In this document: positions 63,928 through 64,000 of the stretch, one piece after another
Position numbering within the stretch: position 1 is the stretch's first letter
How the letters are laid out: each line of letters opens with the position of its first letter
DNA from: Escherichia whittamii
GTDB lineage: Bacteria; Pseudomonadota; Gammaproteobacteria; Enterobacterales; Enterobacteriaceae
NCBI RefSeq assembly: GCF_014836715.1
Contig: NZ_JACSQI010000012.1
Location: 79,113-143,112 of the forward strand
Reading direction: 5' to 3'
Length of the DNA stretch: 64,000 bases
Notes under the pieces: generated by a model
Seen by the model: the letters and a program-made list of their open reading frames with translations, nothing else
The model's database searches: none
Told to the model about the DNA's origin: nothing
Translations under genes and position numbers: made by a program

Positions 63928-64000
63928 TGGTGGGTCGTGCAGGATGACTCGCTTCGCTCGCCCTTCGGGTCGTCGCCGCGAGCGGCTCCGTTGTTTCGCT
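63928..64000 (-). repeat. tRNA-Lys 3'-end copy fused to a GC-rich palindromic element
   Basis: Minus-strand ATCCTGCACGACCCACCA (63928-63945) is exactly the last 18 bases of E. coli tRNA-Lys including CCA. The next bases do not continue the T arm; instead a GC-rich element with inverted repeats (GAGCGAAGCGAGT; CCCGAAGGG) runs to the window edge. It resembles the repeated tRNA 3'-end copies known behind some tRNA operons. The intact tRNA gene would be beyond the window. Confidence 0.6.

Overview
This window is chromosomal DNA from Escherichia coli or a very close relative. Almost every gene is full length, has the length of its E. coli K-12 counterpart, and lies in K-12 gene order read in the reverse orientation (ybiO to nadA). 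No rRNA, insertion sequence, prophage or CRISPR array was found. K-12 comparisons throughout come from memory; no search was run.

Layout, left to right. 1-8.0 kb: end of the mechanosensitive channel gene ybiO, the 23S rRNA methyltransferase rlmF, two DUF1471 secreted-peptide genes (mcbA, ybiJ) flanking an iron block (fiu receptor, ybiX, ybiI), then the dehydrogenase hcxB. 8.0-13.6 kb: ybiB, the SOS helicase dinG, a ParE/RelE-type toxin-antitoxin pair where K-12 has ybiA, and the RNA helicase rhlE. 13.8-23 kb: cecR-ybhGFSR (TetR regulator plus ABC exporter), ybhQ, and ybhP-clsB-ybhN (cardiolipin synthesis). 22.9-27.1 kb: an orphan gene where K-12 has ybhM, then ybhL and moaABCDE with its molybdenum-cofactor riboswitch and ModE site. 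27.2-36 kb: ybhK with a candidate 15-codon leader, uvrB, and the divergent biotin genes bioA/bioBFCD around the BirA operator. 36-46 kb: ybhB, an empty lambda attB site, ybhC, the ybhHIJ metabolic cluster with its divergent LysR regulator ybhD, pgl and ybhA. 46-51.6 kb: molybdate transport and sensing (modABC, acrZ, modE, modF). 51.8-56.1 kb: galETKM with its operators. 56.1-58.1 kb: an AT-rich insertion with two tandem paralogous DUF3592-like membrane proteins. 58.1-64 kb: gpmA, aroG, ybgS, zitB, pnuC, nadA and the end of a lysine tRNA operon.

Several blocks form one circuit. Molybdate uptake (modABC), the sensor ModE and cofactor synthesis (moaABCDE) share ModE-type operators. Fur-type boxes precede fiu and gpmA. 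BirA, TyrR, NadR, LexA, CecR and Gal repressor sites can each be read next to the gene they are known or expected to control.

The parts that look accessory, and may merit attention, are three locus replacements or insertions: the toxin-antitoxin pair with an unusually long antitoxin (11.3-12.1 kb), the 140-residue orphan (22.9-23.3 kb), and the DUF3592-like pair (56.2-57.2 kb). The ybhHIJ cluster is core but biochemically unassigned. I see no unambiguous large novel system.
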